DNA of 64,000 nt from Shumkonia mesophila (GCF_026163695.1 NZ_JAOTID010000004.1:248001-312000); one strand, 5' to 3'. Shown: positions 11,166 through 20,158, counted from the stretch's first letter. Notes: generated by a model from the letters alone, not told the origin. Numbers and translations: made by a program.

Positions 11166-11676
11166 GGGCGTCCCCTCCGGCCAGGAGGTTGACGTCGCGG
11201 ATGAAGCGGGCGACGCCCTGGAGAACCAGCAGCAGCAGGCCGACGGCGACCAGCGTGCGGTAGGGGGCGGCCGGCGGATACCAGAAGCTGTTGAACATCA
11301 CCTCGTCGATGCGCCACGCCCGGATCGACCAGCGGATAGCCTCCCACAGCAGCACGCCCATCAGCGGGAAGAAGAAGACGAGCGAGCAGACGATGTTGAG
11401 CGCCGCCTGCCGCCGCGGCGAAAGGCGGCTGTAGAGGAGGTCGACGCGGATGTGGGAGTCCTTGAGGTAGGTGTAGGAGGCGCCGAGCAGGTAGACGGCA
11501 CCGCCCGCCATGCACAGCGAATCATAGGCCCAGATGGTGGGGGCGCCGAAGAAATGGCGCGAGATCGTCTCATACGATCCGATGAGGACAAGGAGAAAAG
11601 CAAACCACTTTCCGAAAGCGCCCGAGGCTTCGCTCAGGCGGTCTATGTATCGTGGCAGTTTCAGTAAGGTGGACAT
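11158..11676 (-). CDS. TRAP transporter small permease, DctQ type (island 1)
   Basis: This 172 aa protein has four membrane segments and the DctQ features ISRHFFGAPTIWAYDSLCMAGGAVYLLGASYTYLKDSHIRVDLLYSRLSPRR. It links the periplasmic binding protein to the large permease. The start ATG at 11676 follows AAGGAG by 7 nt. The longer frame upstream runs into repeat copy B and is not believed. It overlaps dctM by 8 nt. Confidence 0.9.
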   Translation of the reverse strand: MSTLLKLPRYIDRLSEASGAFGKWFAFLLVLIGSYETISRHFFGAPTIWAYDSLCMAGGAVYLLGASYTYLKDSHIRVDLLYSRLSPRRQAALNIVCSLVFFFPLMGVLLWEAIRWSIRAWRIDEVMFNSFWYPPAAPYRTLVAVGLLLLVLQGVARFIRDVNLLAGGDAHD

Positions 11677-11743
11677 GCTTCTCTCCTTGCCGTCCCGGCT
11701 TTCTTTTCTTGGCGGCATGACGTCATCGAACCGAGCAAAGTTT

Positions 11744-11855
11744 CCCTCTCCGCCCTGGAGGGGGGAGAGGGTGGCGCAAAGCGCCGGGTAAGGTGGGCTG
11801 GCCTCAGGCTTCCCCACCTCACCCCGGCCCTCTCCCCCCGATGGGGCGGAGAGGG
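11744..11855. repeat. CCCTCTCCGCCC palindromic repeat, copy B (inside island 1)
   Basis: This is the same two-hairpin unit as at 6787: CCCTCTCCGCCC ... GGGGAGAGGGTGGCGC ... GCGCCGGGTAAGGTGGG, then CCCCACCTCACCCCGG ... GGGCGGAGAGGG. It lies between the binding-protein gene and dctQ, where a strong RNA hairpin could hold the binding-protein message at a higher level than the permease message. Its presence shows that the module came from, or has long lived in, a genome of this repeat type. Confidence 0.85.
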
Positions 11856-11908
11856 TCTCCTGCGCCCGAACGCACCGATGTCATCACGCCATGTCTTGCT
11901 GACTCGGC

Positions 11909-12958
11909 TTACTTGATCGCGTTGTACGCCACGCCGAAGGTCTTCATGGAGTCGTAGATCTCCTTGAAGATCGGCTTCTCGGACTTCGATTTCTCGGCGT
12001 AGAACTTGTCGGCCTCGGCCAGCAGCGCCTCGTCGATGTCCTTGGGCACGCGCAGCACCTCGTTGCCGGCGGCGCGGAACTTCTCGACCGCCTTCAGCGA
12101 CTCGACGACCAGATACTCGTGCTGGTCCTGGGTGTGCTTGGCGACCTCGGCGGCGACGATTTCCCGAAGGTCTTCGGGCAGCTTGGCCCAGGCGTCCTTG
12201 TTGACGTAGAAGACCTGCGGATCGCTGGGCGCGCGGGTCGAAGACAGGTAGACGTACTTCGCCACCTCGTTGAAGTGCATGGTCCAGTTCGACGCCAGCG
12301 TGGAATATTCGAAGGCGTCGATGGTGCCGCGCTGCATCGCCTCGAACAGCTCGCCGCCGGGGATGATGACGGTGGCGGCGCCCAGGCGCTTGAAGATTTC
12401 GCCGCCGTCGCCCATGCAGCGGGCCTTCAGCCCCTTGATGCTCTGCATGCCTTCGAGCTTGACCTTGGAATGGAAGAAGACCTCTTCCGGCAGCGGCGAC
12501 AGGGCGCCGGGGAAGGTCATGACGTTGTAGCCTTCCATCATCTTGTTCATGAGGTCGGCACCGCCGGCGAAATCGAACCAGCTGCGCAGCGCCTCGCCCG
12601 GCAACGCGCCCGGCCGCGAGCTGATGAGGCCGGCGGACTTCCACTTGTCCAGGTTGTACATCGGGCAGGTGTAGGCCATCTGCAGGACGTTGTCGTGAAT
12701 GGCGTCCACTTCCTTGTAGGCGGGAACGATCGAGCCGCCGACGAAGGGCTTCACCGTCAGGCGGCCGCCCGAGGCCTTGGTGATCGCCTGGCAGCACTTG
12801 TCATGGTAGATCTGCGAGGGATCGGAGGCCGGGCCGTGGCCCGACGACTTCCAGGTGATCGTCTTTTCGGCCGCCTTGGCCGAGCCGATGAACGGCGCGG
12901 CCAGCGGAACGGCCACGGCGGCGGCGGTCAGACCCAGAAATTTCTTTCGCGTCAACAT
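11909..12958 (-). CDS. TRAP transporter substrate-binding protein, DctP family (island 1)
   Basis: This 349 aa periplasmic protein begins MLTRKKFLGLTAAAVAVPLAAPFIGSAKAAE. The signal peptide has an RKKFLG start, close to but lacking a full twin-arginine, and an AKA-AE cleavage site. DctP-type features include ASGGRLTVKPFVGGSIV and the region around residues 150-185 containing MGDGGEIFKRLGAATVIIPGGELFEAMQRGTIDAFEY. AAGGAGG precedes the ATG at proper distance. The GGEIFK/PGGELFEAMQRG pattern is that of DctP rather than TAXI proteins. The ligand is unknown, probably an organic acid. Confidence 0.93.
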   Translation of the reverse strand: MLTRKKFLGLTAAAVAVPLAAPFIGSAKAAEKTITWKSSGHGPASDPSQIYHDKCCQAITKASGGRLTVKPFVGGSIVPAYKEVDAIHDNVLQMAYTCPMYNLDKWKSAGLISSRPGALPGEALRSWFDFAGGADLMNKMMEGYNVMTFPGALSPLPEEVFFHSKVKLEGMQSIKGLKARCMGDGGEIFKRLGAATVIIPGGELFEAMQRGTIDAFEYSTLASNWTMHFNEVAKYVYLSSTRAPSDPQVFYVNKDAWAKLPEDLREIVAAEVAKHTQDQHEYLVVESLKAVEKFRAAGNEVLRVPKDIDEALLAEADKFYAEKSKSEKPIFKEIYDSMKTFGVAYNAIK

Positions 12959-13044
12959 CTTGCATTTCCTCCTTGTGTGCCTGTTCTACGTTTCTTTCCT
13001 GCCGGGGGGTGGATGTCCCGCGGCAAGCACGCGCGTGGCCGCCC

Positions 13045-13872
13045 CTAGTCGAGGATGAGGGCGGTTCCCGTCCCGTTGCGGTAGTAGCGGTTGTCGAAGG
13101 CCGCCAGGCGGTCCATGGCGGCGGCACCGGTGCAGTGGGAAGCCCCGATGACGGCAATCTCCTTCTGCTTCAGGTACTGGATGGTCAGCGCCAGGCTGTC
13201 GGGCGAGGCCTCGACGAGGTGGGTGCCCCCGATCACCGCATGGATCGGCCGGCCCAGCCGCTCGGCGGCGGCGTCCAGCATGTTCTTGACGCCCGGGTGC
13301 GAACAGCCGAGCACGGCGATCAGCCCCCTGGGCGTATCGACGGCCAGCATCACCTCGTCGGCGAAGGTATCCTCGACGAAGACGCCCCCCACCCGCACCT
13401 TGAAGCGCGGGTTCACCCGCTCGTCGGGATGGCGGCGCGGAAAATCGGTAAGCGCATGAACACCGGGCGCCACCTCGCGGACCGGCTCGGTCAGCGTCGT
13501 GTGGGCGATCCCGTTCTCGGCCAGCCATTGGGCGTCGAAATCATTGCCCAGGAACTCGCAGGCGGCACCGAGGTCGCCGTACTTGTCGTCGAAGAATCCC
13601 GGGCCGGTCGCCACCCCGAACCCCGAGGCACAGGCCGCCAGCGCGCGCAGCCCGCCGGAGTGGTCGTAGTGGCCGTGGCTCAGCACCACCAGGCGCACCT
13701 CCGAAAGGTCGATGCGCAGCTTGGCGGCGTTCAGCACGATGGCATCGCTCTGCCCGGTGTCGAACAACAGGCGGTCCCGGCCGGTGTCGATGTGGAAAGA
13801 AAGGCCGTGCTCGTGGACGAGGCCCTTGTGCTCTCCCAATGAATCTTCGACCAGGGTGGTGATGCGCAGCAT
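13045..13872 (-). CDS. Metallo-beta-lactamase-fold hydrolase, COG1237 type
   Basis: The 275 aa protein carries the zinc motif LSHGHYDHSGGL (HxHxDH) near residue 65. Further ligands are in VLGCSHPGVKNML near residue 180 and in the C-terminal GASHCTG. The opening ITTLVEDSLGEHKGLVHEHGLSFHIDTGRDRLLFDTGQSD is that of the COG1237 group, which is annotated as dihydropterin ribofuranosylaminobenzene-phosphate synthase-like; the true reaction is uncertain. The start ATG at 13872 follows GGAG. It lies 14 bp after the GntR gene and 86 bp before dctP, so it is likely co-transcribed and acts on the imported compound. Confidence 0.85.
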   Translation of the reverse strand: MLRITTLVEDSLGEHKGLVHEHGLSFHIDTGRDRLLFDTGQSDAIVLNAAKLRIDLSEVRLVVLSHGHYDHSGGLRALAACASGFGVATGPGFFDDKYGDLGAACEFLGNDFDAQWLAENGIAHTTLTEPVREVAPGVHALTDFPRRHPDERVNPRFKVRVGGVFVEDTFADEVMLAVDTPRGLIAVLGCSHPGVKNMLDAAAERLGRPIHAVIGGTHLVEASPDSLALTIQYLKQKEIAVIGASHCTGAAAMDRLAAFDNRYYRNGTGTALILD

Positions 13873-13886
13873 GATGGCTCCGGGGT

Positions 13887-14594
13887 TTACCGCCGACCGT
13901 CGGTGGCGGACGATTTCTTGATGTCGCGGATGGCGTTGCGCAGGTGGGTGGCCATGTGCTCCCTGGCCGCTTCGGCATCGCCGGACTTGACCGCTTCCAG
14001 CACCAGGCCGTGCTCGCCGACCGTCTTTTCCATGCGGCCGGGGGTGTGGAAGCTGGAGATCCAGTCGTCGATCAGGGACGTGGTCATCGTGCGGATCAGG
14101 GCGGCCAGCACCTTGTTGTGGGTGGCCCGGGCCAGCAGCTTGTGAAAGTCGCGGTCGCACTGGATGGTTTCGGCGGTGAGCCCGAGGCGGGCGTTGCGTA
14201 CGAAGCCGGCGTGCGCCTTCTCAAGCTGGGCGACGTCCTCGGGCGTGGCGGCCAGGGCGGCCAGGCGGGCCGCCTGCGGCTCGACGATCAGGCGGACCTC
14301 GAAATGCTCCTGCAACGATTGGTCGTTGTTCCTGAGCCAATCGACGAAGCCCTCGAAGGGATGGGCGTCGGTCTTGACGATGAAGATGCCCTTGCCGTGG
14401 GCGACCGACAGCTGGCCGATGACTTCGAGGATGCGCACGGCCTCGCGCACCGAGGAGCGGCTGATCCCGAGCTTGGCGGTGAGCTCGTTTTCCGAATAGA
14501 ACTTGGCGCCCGGCGCAAAACCGTCGTCGACGATCATCTGCTTGATGGCGTCCACCACGCTTTCGGAGAGTCTGACCTTCTTGACCGGCCCCAC
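13887..14594 (-). CDS. GntR family regulator, FadR/FCD subgroup (island 1)
   Basis: The winged-helix domain is KKVRLSESVVDAIKQMIVDDGFAPGAKFYSENELTAKLGISRSSVREAVRILEVIGQLSVAHGKGIFIV. The all-helical FCD ligand domain follows, with metal-site type residues in CDRDFHKLLARATHN and EHGLVLEAVKSGDAEAAREHMATHL. The start GTG 14594 is chosen because GGGGGAG sits 5 nt upstream; an ATG at 14645 would add a Gly/Ala-rich tail without a clear ribosome site. It is first in the module and likely represses it through the inverted repeat just upstream until the substrate binds. Confidence 0.88.
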   Translation of the reverse strand: MGPVKKVRLSESVVDAIKQMIVDDGFAPGAKFYSENELTAKLGISRSSVREAVRILEVIGQLSVAHGKGIFIVKTDAHPFEGFVDWLRNNDQSLQEHFEVRLIVEPQAARLAALAATPEDVAQLEKAHAGFVRNARLGLTAETIQCDRDFHKLLARATHNKVLAALIRTMTTSLIDDWISSFHTPGRMEKTVGEHGLVLEAVKSGDAEAAREHMATHLRNAIRDIKKSSATDGRR

Positions 14595-14649
14595 GCCGTC
14601 TCCCCCTGGCTTTCCCGCCGCGCGCGCCGCGCCCGCGGCAGCCATCCGC

Positions 14650-14705
14650 CAACTTGCCTACTCATCAGACAAGTTGATTATGATATACGATAACGTTTCC
14701 GTCAA
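14650..14705 (-). promoter_or_regulatory. Promoter and inverted-repeat operator of island 1
   Basis: On the minus strand TTGACG (14705-14700) and CATAAT (14682-14677) are separated by 17 bp and resemble a housekeeping promoter. Directly downstream is a perfect 7-bp inverted repeat, CAACTTG at 14650-14656 and CAAGTTG at 14670-14676, with a 13-bp spacer. It overlaps the expected transcript start, a position suited to repression by the GntR protein encoded next. Confidence 0.6.
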
Positions 14706-14737
14706 CGGAGCGTCTCGGCTCGACGTCGGCAACAGGC

Positions 14738-14840
14738 CGTGGCGACGATGGACGAGCAGGACATGAAAATCGAGGACGGCAAGATCACCGCCTACCGGGT
14801 ACGCCTGAAACTCTCCTTCAAGCTCGAAGGCGGGAAGTAG
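14738..14840 (+). pseudogene. 5'-truncated dodecin copy, right boundary of island 1
   Basis: This is the last third of dodecin, from the codons for VATVDEQD to the stop, with four base changes relative to 9665-9767. The first two thirds of the gene and its ribosome site are absent. One change turns a GTG codon into ATG at 14748, leaving a 30-codon open frame (MDEQDMKIEDGK to the stop) that has no ribosome site. It is most simply the second direct repeat produced when the TRAP module inserted. Confidence 0.88.
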
Positions 14841-14952
14841 GGGACGGAGGCGAGGGAGCCCGAAACGGGAAGCCGCAAAAATTGGCTGCGTGTGGCCATA
14901 GTGCCGTCGGCTCGCATCATGCGGCGATACTGATCGTTGGCACAAATACAGC

Positions 14953-17070
14953 TTACTCGTAGCGTAGCGCCTCGATGGGATTGAGCCCGGCTGCCTTGCG
15001 GGCCGGATAATAGCCGAAGAAGACGCCTATGGCGGCGGCAAACAGGAACCCCCCGGCGATGGCAGTCGGCGAGACAGGCGTGGACCAGCTAGAAATGGCC
15101 GAGATGGCGGCGGCAAATGCGATCCCCATGGCGATTCCAGCAATCCCGCCGCTGACGCTGAGAAAAACGGCTTCCGCAAGGAACTGGAGAAGGACGTGCC
15201 GCCGTCTGGCGCCGATAGCCATCCGAAGGCCGATCTCGCGCGTTCGCTCGGTGACCGAGACGAGCAGGATGTTCATGATGCCGATGCCGCCGACCAGGAG
15301 CGAGATCGAGGCCACGGCGGCCAGCAGAAGCGCCATGATCCGTCCGCTCCTCTCGGCCGTCTCGACGAACTGACTGAGGTTGCGCACGTCGAAGTCCCTG
15401 ACACCGCCTGCTGCGATGCGATGGCGGCGTTCCAGCATCTCGATCACTTGTGAAATGGCTGCTTGAACCTGCTGCGGACTCGCCGCCTGGACAAAGATCA
15501 TGTTGGCAAAGCCGGTGAGGCGCGCCTGCAGATCGTACGGATTGGGCGGCGGCAGATAGGGCCAGTTGAGGGGCGTCTCCTGCCGGTTTGGTGCCGCGAC
15601 ACCCAGAACCTTGCGTTCAGCCGTCGCGAACGGCGTCATGACAAGGTCGTCCTGATCCTGGCCAAGAGGCGATTGGCCCTTGGCGGCGAGAACGCCGACC
15701 ACGCGCAGCGGCACGCCCTTGACCTGGATGACAGTGCCGAGCGGATTCTCGCCAACCCGGAAAAGCTGGCGGTACACCGTCTCCCCGATAACGGCGATGA
15801 GATCCGCCCTGCGGTCGTCCTCGGCCGTAAGACCGCGGCCGGCGGCGATCCGCCAGTTGGTGATCCGCGGATAGTCGTTGCTGACGCCTTGAATGCTGGT
15901 CGTCCAGTTGCGGCCCGCGTACTGGACCTGCCCCTGCTGCCGGATGACGTAACCGACCTGGCCGACCGCGGGAGCCTCCCGGCGGATCGCCAGCGCATCT
16001 CCGACCGTCAACGTGCTGGCACTGCCGAAGCCTCCACGGACGCCGCCCAGCGTGGAAGCGCCAGGCAGGATCACCACGACGTTGGTGCCGAGGCTCTCGA
16101 TTTGCTCGCGCACCGCCTCGTTGGCGCCTTCCCCCACGGCGACCATGACGATCAGGGCGGCGACGCCGATGAAAACGCCCAGCATGGTAAGCGCCGAGCG
16201 CATCTTGTTGCGGCCGAGCGCCTGGGCGGCGGTGGCGAGAATCATCGATCCGAAGGCCCACAAGCCTGCCGCGGGAACCACCGGAGGCCCATCTTCTTCG
16301 GACATCCCAAGGAGCGGAACACGCCCAGGACCCGCCGGGGGCATCGGCGCGACCAGCGGGCGCCCGGGCTCGGCGATCCGTTCGTCGGAGACGACATTGC
16401 CGTCGCGCATGGTCACGATGCGATCGGCATAGGCGGCGATATCGGCCTCGTGTGTGACGAGGACGACGGTAACACCGTGCTCGCGGTTGAGGGAAACCAG
16501 CGTTTCCATGATTTCATGGGATGTCCTGGTGTCGAGGTTGCCGGTCGGTTCATCGGCAAGCAACAGGCCCGGCCCGTTGATCAGCGCGCGCGCGATGGCG
16601 ACGCGCTGTTGCTGGCCGCCCGAGAGTTGGCCCGGCGTGTTGCGCTCGCGCCCGCCAAGGCCGAGGAACCCCAGCATCGCACGTGCCCGCTCCAGGCGCG
16701 CCCGCCGGCGGACCGGTCCTGAAACCGCATAATAGAGCGGCAGGCCGACGTTCTCGACGGCGCTGGCCCTGGCGAGTAGGTTGAAGCTTTGGAACACGAA
16801 GCCGAGGCGTTCGCCCCGGATACGCGCCAAGTCCGGTTCGCGGAGCGCCGCCACGTCGATGCCCTCGAAGAAATAATGGCCGCTGGTCGGCTGATCGAGA
16901 CAGCCGAGGATCGCCATTAGCGTCGACTTGCCGGACCCCGAGGCCCCCATGATGGCCACGAACTCGCCTTTCTCGACCACCAGGCTGACGCCGGCCAGCG
17001 CCTGCACCTCCTGGTCGCCGACCATGAAGGCACGCGTCACATTCTCGACCTTGAGGACGGGTTCCGGCAT
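14953..17070 (-). CDS. macB: MacB-like ABC transporter, fused ATPase and permease
   Basis: The 705 aa protein has an N-terminal ABC domain: Walker [11 protein letters not shown] near residue 40, signature [15 protein letters not shown], Walker [14 protein letters not shown] linker and the MacB plan follow: TM1 ([22 protein letters not shown]), a long periplasmic domain with [16 protein letters not shown], and three C-terminal TM helices with [29 protein letters not shown]. Such proteins push substrates across the outer membrane with MacA and TolC. The ATG 17070 was chosen for a weak AGGT 7 nt upstream; ATG 17088 and GTG 17103 are alternatives. It follows macA by about 56 bp. Confidence 0.93.
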   Translation of the reverse strand: MPEPVLKVENVTRAFMVGDQEVQALAGVSLVVEKGEFVAIMGASGSGKSTLMAILGCLDQPTSGHYFFEGIDVAALREPDLARIRGERLGFVFQSFNLLARASAVENVGLPLYYAVSGPVRRRARLERARAMLGFLGLGGRERNTPGQLSGGQQQRVAIARALINGPGLLLADEPTGNLDTRTSHEIMETLVSLNREHGVTVVLVTHEADIAAYADRIVTMRDGNVVSDERIAEPGRPLVAPMPPAGPGRVPLLGMSEEDGPPVVPAAGLWAFGSMILATAAQALGRNKMRSALTMLGVFIGVAALIVMVAVGEGANEAVREQIESLGTNVVVILPGASTLGGVRGGFGSASTLTVGDALAIRREAPAVGQVGYVIRQQGQVQYAGRNWTTSIQGVSNDYPRITNWRIAAGRGLTAEDDRRADLIAVIGETVYRQLFRVGENPLGTVIQVKGVPLRVVGVLAAKGQSPLGQDQDDLVMTPFATAERKVLGVAAPNRQETPLNWPYLPPPNPYDLQARLTGFANMIFVQAASPQQVQAAISQVIEMLERRHRIAAGGVRDFDVRNLSQFVETAERSGRIMALLLAAVASISLLVGGIGIMNILLVSVTERTREIGLRMAIGARRRHVLLQFLAEAVFLSVSGGIAGIAMGIAFAAAISAISSWSTPVSPTAIAGGFLFAAAIGVFFGYYPARKAAGLNPIEALRYE

Positions 17071-17126
17071 GCCAATACCTATGCGCATATCAACGACCCG
17101 CACGGAAACGCAGCCGCGGGCAATTT

Positions 17127-18380
17127 CTATCGGCCCCGGTCGGGACCGCTTTCCTCGCCGACGACGACTGGGTCACCGGGACCGAGGCCGCCCTCGGCGA
17201 TTTCGGTGAAGGCTTCGTCTGCCAGGCCGCGAACGACCGAGAGTCGAACGGGCCGACGATCGCGCAGGATCCACAGGGCGGCCGTTTCGCCGGAACCGGC
17301 GGCTGCTACCTTGGTGGCGGCGGCGTCCGTCGGGGCACTGGGCGCATACCGCAGGGCTTGATTGGGAACGCGCAGCACGTCGTCCTTCTGCTCGACGACG
17401 ATGTGCATGGACGCGGTCATCCCCGGCTTCAGCGCGTAGTCGCGGTTGCCGACGCCGATCACTGCATCGTAGGTGACGACGTTCTGCACTGTTTGGGGTG
17501 ATTGGCGGACCTGGATCACCCGCCCCGCGAATATCCGGTTGGGGAAGGCGTCGACCGTAAAGGTCGCCTTGTCGCCCTCCTTGATGTCGCCGATATCGCT
17601 TTCGCTGACGTTGGTGTCGACTTGCATCCTTGTCAGATCGGTGGCGATCAGGAACAGGGTCGGAGTCTGGAAACTGGCGGCTACGGTCTGGCCCTGGGTC
17701 ACGTTGCGCGACACCACCGTGCCATCTACAGGGGATACGATGTCGGTATACCCGAGATTGACTATGGCGGCGTCCAGCGCGGCCTGGCGCTGGGCGATCG
17801 TCGCCCGGTCGAGAGCGATCTGGGCGACGGCCTGGTCATAGGCGTTTTTCGCCATGTCGGCCGCATCCTGGGAAACCGACTGGCGCGCGACCAGCATCTG
17901 CTTGCGCTCGAAATCGCGCTTCGCGTAGGTGAGGTTCGCTTGGTCCTTCTCGAACTGGGCCCTGGCCACCGCCACGTTGGCCCGATCCTGATCGACCGCC
18001 GTCTGATAGGGCCGCGGGTCGATCTTGGCGCAGACCTGGCCGGCTACGACCTTGGTGTTGTAATCGCAATTCAACTGCTGGATGACCCCGGAGACATAGG
18101 TCCCGACAAGGACTGTCAACTCCGGATTGACGGTTCCACTGGCCGTCACCGTGCGGACCACGGGTCCCCGCGTTATCGGCATCGTGACATAGGATACGGG
18201 CGCCGGACCGCGCGCGCTCCACCATGCCGTCCCGCTCGCGCCAGCGAGGGAAAGAAAAACAACCAATGCTAGCCAGCGGCCGCGCACCCTTGGCAATCGA
18301 CGCCTGGACATCGGCGCCGCGCGAGGGAGCGGCGGGGAAATTTCCTGCACGATCGTCCCAATTCCGTCCGGGGTGTTCAT
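17127..18380 (-). CDS. macA: MacA-like periplasmic adaptor (HlyD/RND type)
   Basis: The 417 aa protein has one N-terminal TM anchor (WLALVVFLSLAGASGTAWW). The lipoyl half motif VGTYVSGVIQQLNCDYNTKVVAGQVCAKIDPRPYQ is followed by an alpha-helical hairpin rich in Ala, Gln and Asp. The second lipoyl half is IVSPVDGTVVSRNVTQGQTVAASFQTPTLFLIA, then a beta-barrel. It bridges MacB and an outer membrane TolC-type channel; no channel gene is in view. AAGGA precedes ATG 18380 by 7 nt, and the longer frame upstream is GC-rich non-coding. Confidence 0.92.
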   Translation of the reverse strand: MNTPDGIGTIVQEISPPLPRAAPMSRRRLPRVRGRWLALVVFLSLAGASGTAWWSARGPAPVSYVTMPITRGPVVRTVTASGTVNPELTVLVGTYVSGVIQQLNCDYNTKVVAGQVCAKIDPRPYQTAVDQDRANVAVARAQFEKDQANLTYAKRDFERKQMLVARQSVSQDAADMAKNAYDQAVAQIALDRATIAQRQAALDAAIVNLGYTDIVSPVDGTVVSRNVTQGQTVAASFQTPTLFLIATDLTRMQVDTNVSESDIGDIKEGDKATFTVDAFPNRIFAGRVIQVRQSPQTVQNVVTYDAVIGVGNRDYALKPGMTASMHIVVEQKDDVLRVPNQALRYAPSAPTDAAATKVAAAGSGETAALWILRDRRPVRLSVVRGLADEAFTEIAEGGLGPGDPVVVGEESGPDRGR

Positions 18381-18459
18381 CAACCAGTCCTTCCCGCAGG
18401 CAACCCACGCCTCGTTCCCGCGATCAAAGGCAGCCCGCGCGTCTCGGCCCTCCTTCGGC

Positions 18460-18780
18460 TCACTTCGGTTGGGTGGCGCTCTCCGTGTCGTTTGATTTCG
18501 CCGCCTTGGCGTTGGCCAGCGCCTGCCGGCAGCCGGATGACAGCTTCGCCTCATTTTTCTGGAGACAGGCGAGGATGCGGCCGCCGCCGGGCCGCACGCC
18601 GGAGCATAGGGAGCGGAAGTCGGAGGTGCAGGCCTGCCGAACGGCCTTCTCGGCCGGTGCGTCCTGCTGTTGGGCCCACGCAACGGGAGTGCAGACGGAT
18701 AGGCCGACGCCGGCGGCAAGAATGGCCGCGGCGAATTTTCCTTCCCACCGATTGCGCTTTTCCGGAACGGCAACAAACAT
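18460..18780 (-). CDS. Secreted cysteine-rich repeat protein
   Basis: The 106 aa protein has a signal peptide (residues ~15-37, ending VAWAQQQ). The mature part holds the spaced pattern C-x(3)-D-x(3)-LC-x(3)-PGGGRILACL-x(6)-LS-x(2)-C, matching the Cys-rich GLG1-type repeat (PF00839) seen in small secreted bacterial proteins. The four cysteines probably form two disulphides. AAGGAG precedes ATG 18780 by about 7 nt. It sits 79 bp before macA on the same strand and next to the ECF sigma operon; export or envelope stress is a reasonable but unproven context. Its function is not known. Confidence 0.75.
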   Translation of the reverse strand: MFVAVPEKRNRWEGKFAAAILAAGVGLSVCTPVAWAQQQDAPAEKAVRQACTSDFRSLCSGVRPGGGRILACLQKNEAKLSSGCRQALANAKAAKSNDTESATQPK

Positions 18781-19145
18781 CGTAGTCTCCTTATTCGGGC
18801 TCAACAAAAGCCGGCCGCATCACGGCCCTTCGAGGATTGATACGGCGAAGGCTTGCCAAGTTTCCGCGACGCGCCCCTGAATTTCGCATCGGCGGCGACC
18901 TTGTCGTTGTCGCGAAAACTTTCGCGGGTTAGGCCGTATCATGGTCGTTGGCGATGTGGTCGGGGGCGTCCCAGGCGGCCCGGACCGAAGAGAAGGAGAC
19001 GCTGGATCCAGTTCAGGATGATGGGGGCTTTCGAAAAAACGCGGAGACGAGGCGCGGCGCCGTTCCCCGCTGCGTTGCGGCGGGTGGTGGCACGCCGGGT
19101 TCTCTGTCATCGCGAGCCGCCTTGCGATGGAATCAGGGTCTCTTG
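18781..19145. other. Intergenic region between Cys-rich gene and ECF sigma gene
   Basis: This is a 365-bp divergent spacer. Translations of either strand are biased and end in fragments such as PHHPELDPASPSLRS, which is typical of degenerate intergenic repeats (GACGCTGGATCCAGTTCAGGA near 19000). It should contain promoters for both flanking genes, but no sequence could be assigned with confidence. No RNA gene is evident. Confidence 0.45.
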
Positions 19146-19718
19146 ATGACAACCGGGGAAGAGACGGGCGACGAGGCGCTTATGGAGCGCATCGCGGACG
19201 GAGACGAAAGGGCCTTCCGGCTTCTGGCGGATCGTCATCTGGGGCGGATTTTGAGGCTTGGCCGGAAAATGCTCGGCCCCACGGCGGAGGTGGACGACGT
19301 GGCACAGGAGGCGCTGTTGCGCATTTGGATGAACGCCGGAAGCTGGCGGGCGGACCTCTCGCGGCTGACGACCTGGATCTACACGATCGTCTATAGGCTT
19401 TGCCTCGACCGTTTGCGCGCGTCGCGGACCGTCTCGCTGGACTTGGTCATGGAGGCCGAGGATCCCGCGCCGGGCGCGCTTGAAACCCTGTCGCGGCAGG
19501 ATGATGCCCGCCGGCTGGCGGCCGCCGTGCAGTTGCTGCAACCCCGGCAGCGGGCGGCCGTCACGCTTTTCTACTACGAGGAACTGAGCGGCGAGGACGC
19601 CGCCGCGGTCATGCACGTCAGCCTGCGGGCGTTCTGGTCCCTTCTGCATCGGGCCCGGCAGACGGTGCAGCAGCATTTGCAGGAATCTCTCAGTCCATCC
19701 ATGAAGGTCGACCCATGA
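19146..19718 (+). CDS. ECF RNA polymerase sigma factor
   Basis: The 190 aa protein has a region 2 with DEALMERIADGDERAFRLLADRHLGRILRLGRKMLGPTAEVDDVAQEALLRIWMNAGSW, then region 4 with LLQPRQRAAVTLFYYEELSGEDAAAVMHVSLRAFWSLLHRARQTVQQHL. No extra domains are present. The start ATG 19146 lies after AGGG. Its stop overlaps the next start (ATGA). The two downstream genes encode a one-helix membrane protein and a periplasmic sensor, as in cnrYXH-like metal-response operons. It probably controls its own operon and possibly the adjacent envelope genes. Confidence 0.9.
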   Translation: MTTGEETGDEALMERIADGDERAFRLLADRHLGRILRLGRKMLGPTAEVDDVAQEALLRIWMNAGSWRADLSRLTTWIYTIVYRLCLDRLRASRTVSLDLVMEAEDPAPGALETLSRQDDARRLAAAVQLLQPRQRAAVTLFYYEELSGEDAAAVMHVSLRAFWSLLHRARQTVQQHLQESLSPSMKVDP

Positions 19719-20158
19719 ATCTTGAACAGTTCATTCGCCTGCTCGACACCTTCGGCGCCGATTTCCGGCGTTGGCCGGATGCCCAACGCGTGGCCGGCGA
19801 GGCCTTGCTCGACGCATCGCCCGCGGCTCGCGAGAAATGGGAGGCGGCTCAACGCCTGGACGCGCTGTTCACGTTGGACCGCAGGCGCCTGGAGCAAACT
19901 GTTCGGGCCGATTCCGGCAGGACCGCCGCAATCACCGATGCCGCGCTTCGCCAAATCCGCGCCCGGCCAACGCGATCCTGGGATTGGCGCTGGCTGTTCT
20001 CGAAGCCCGTCGGCGCCATCCTGGCGGCCACGGCTCTGGCCGGTTGGCTTGCGGGTGTCGTCATCAGCCCCGCCTGGCAGTCTTCGCCACAGCTAGGGGT
20101 GCCGGCCGTCGCCCTCCTGCTGGGGTATGGCGCGGCGGGCATCGAGGAGTGGCTGTGA
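19715..20158 (+). CDS. Putative anti-sigma factor, single-pass membrane protein
   Basis: The 147 aa protein has a soluble N-terminal half (MNLEQFIRLLDTFGADFRRWPDAQRVAGEALL...AREKWEAAQRLDALFTLDR), one TM helix near residues 95-117 (PVGAILAATALAGWLAGVVIS) and a second hydrophobic stretch near the C-terminus. The opening resembles anti-sigma proteins that sit next to ECF factors. The gene overlaps the sigma gene by 4 nt at its start and the next gene by 1 nt at its end (TGATG). The anti-sigma role is inferred from context; no zinc HxxxCxxC motif is seen. Confidence 0.65.
   Translation: MNLEQFIRLLDTFGADFRRWPDAQRVAGEALLDASPAAREKWEAAQRLDALFTLDRRRLEQTVRADSGRTAAITDAALRQIRARPTRSWDWRWLFSKPVGAILAATALAGWLAGVVISPAWQSSPQLGVPAVALLLGYGAAGIEEWL

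Noticed and set aside
9560-14840. Site-specific integrase or transposase inside island 1
   Set aside because: All frames of useful length were accounted for by TRAP, MBL and GntR genes; none resembles a tyrosine or serine recombinase.
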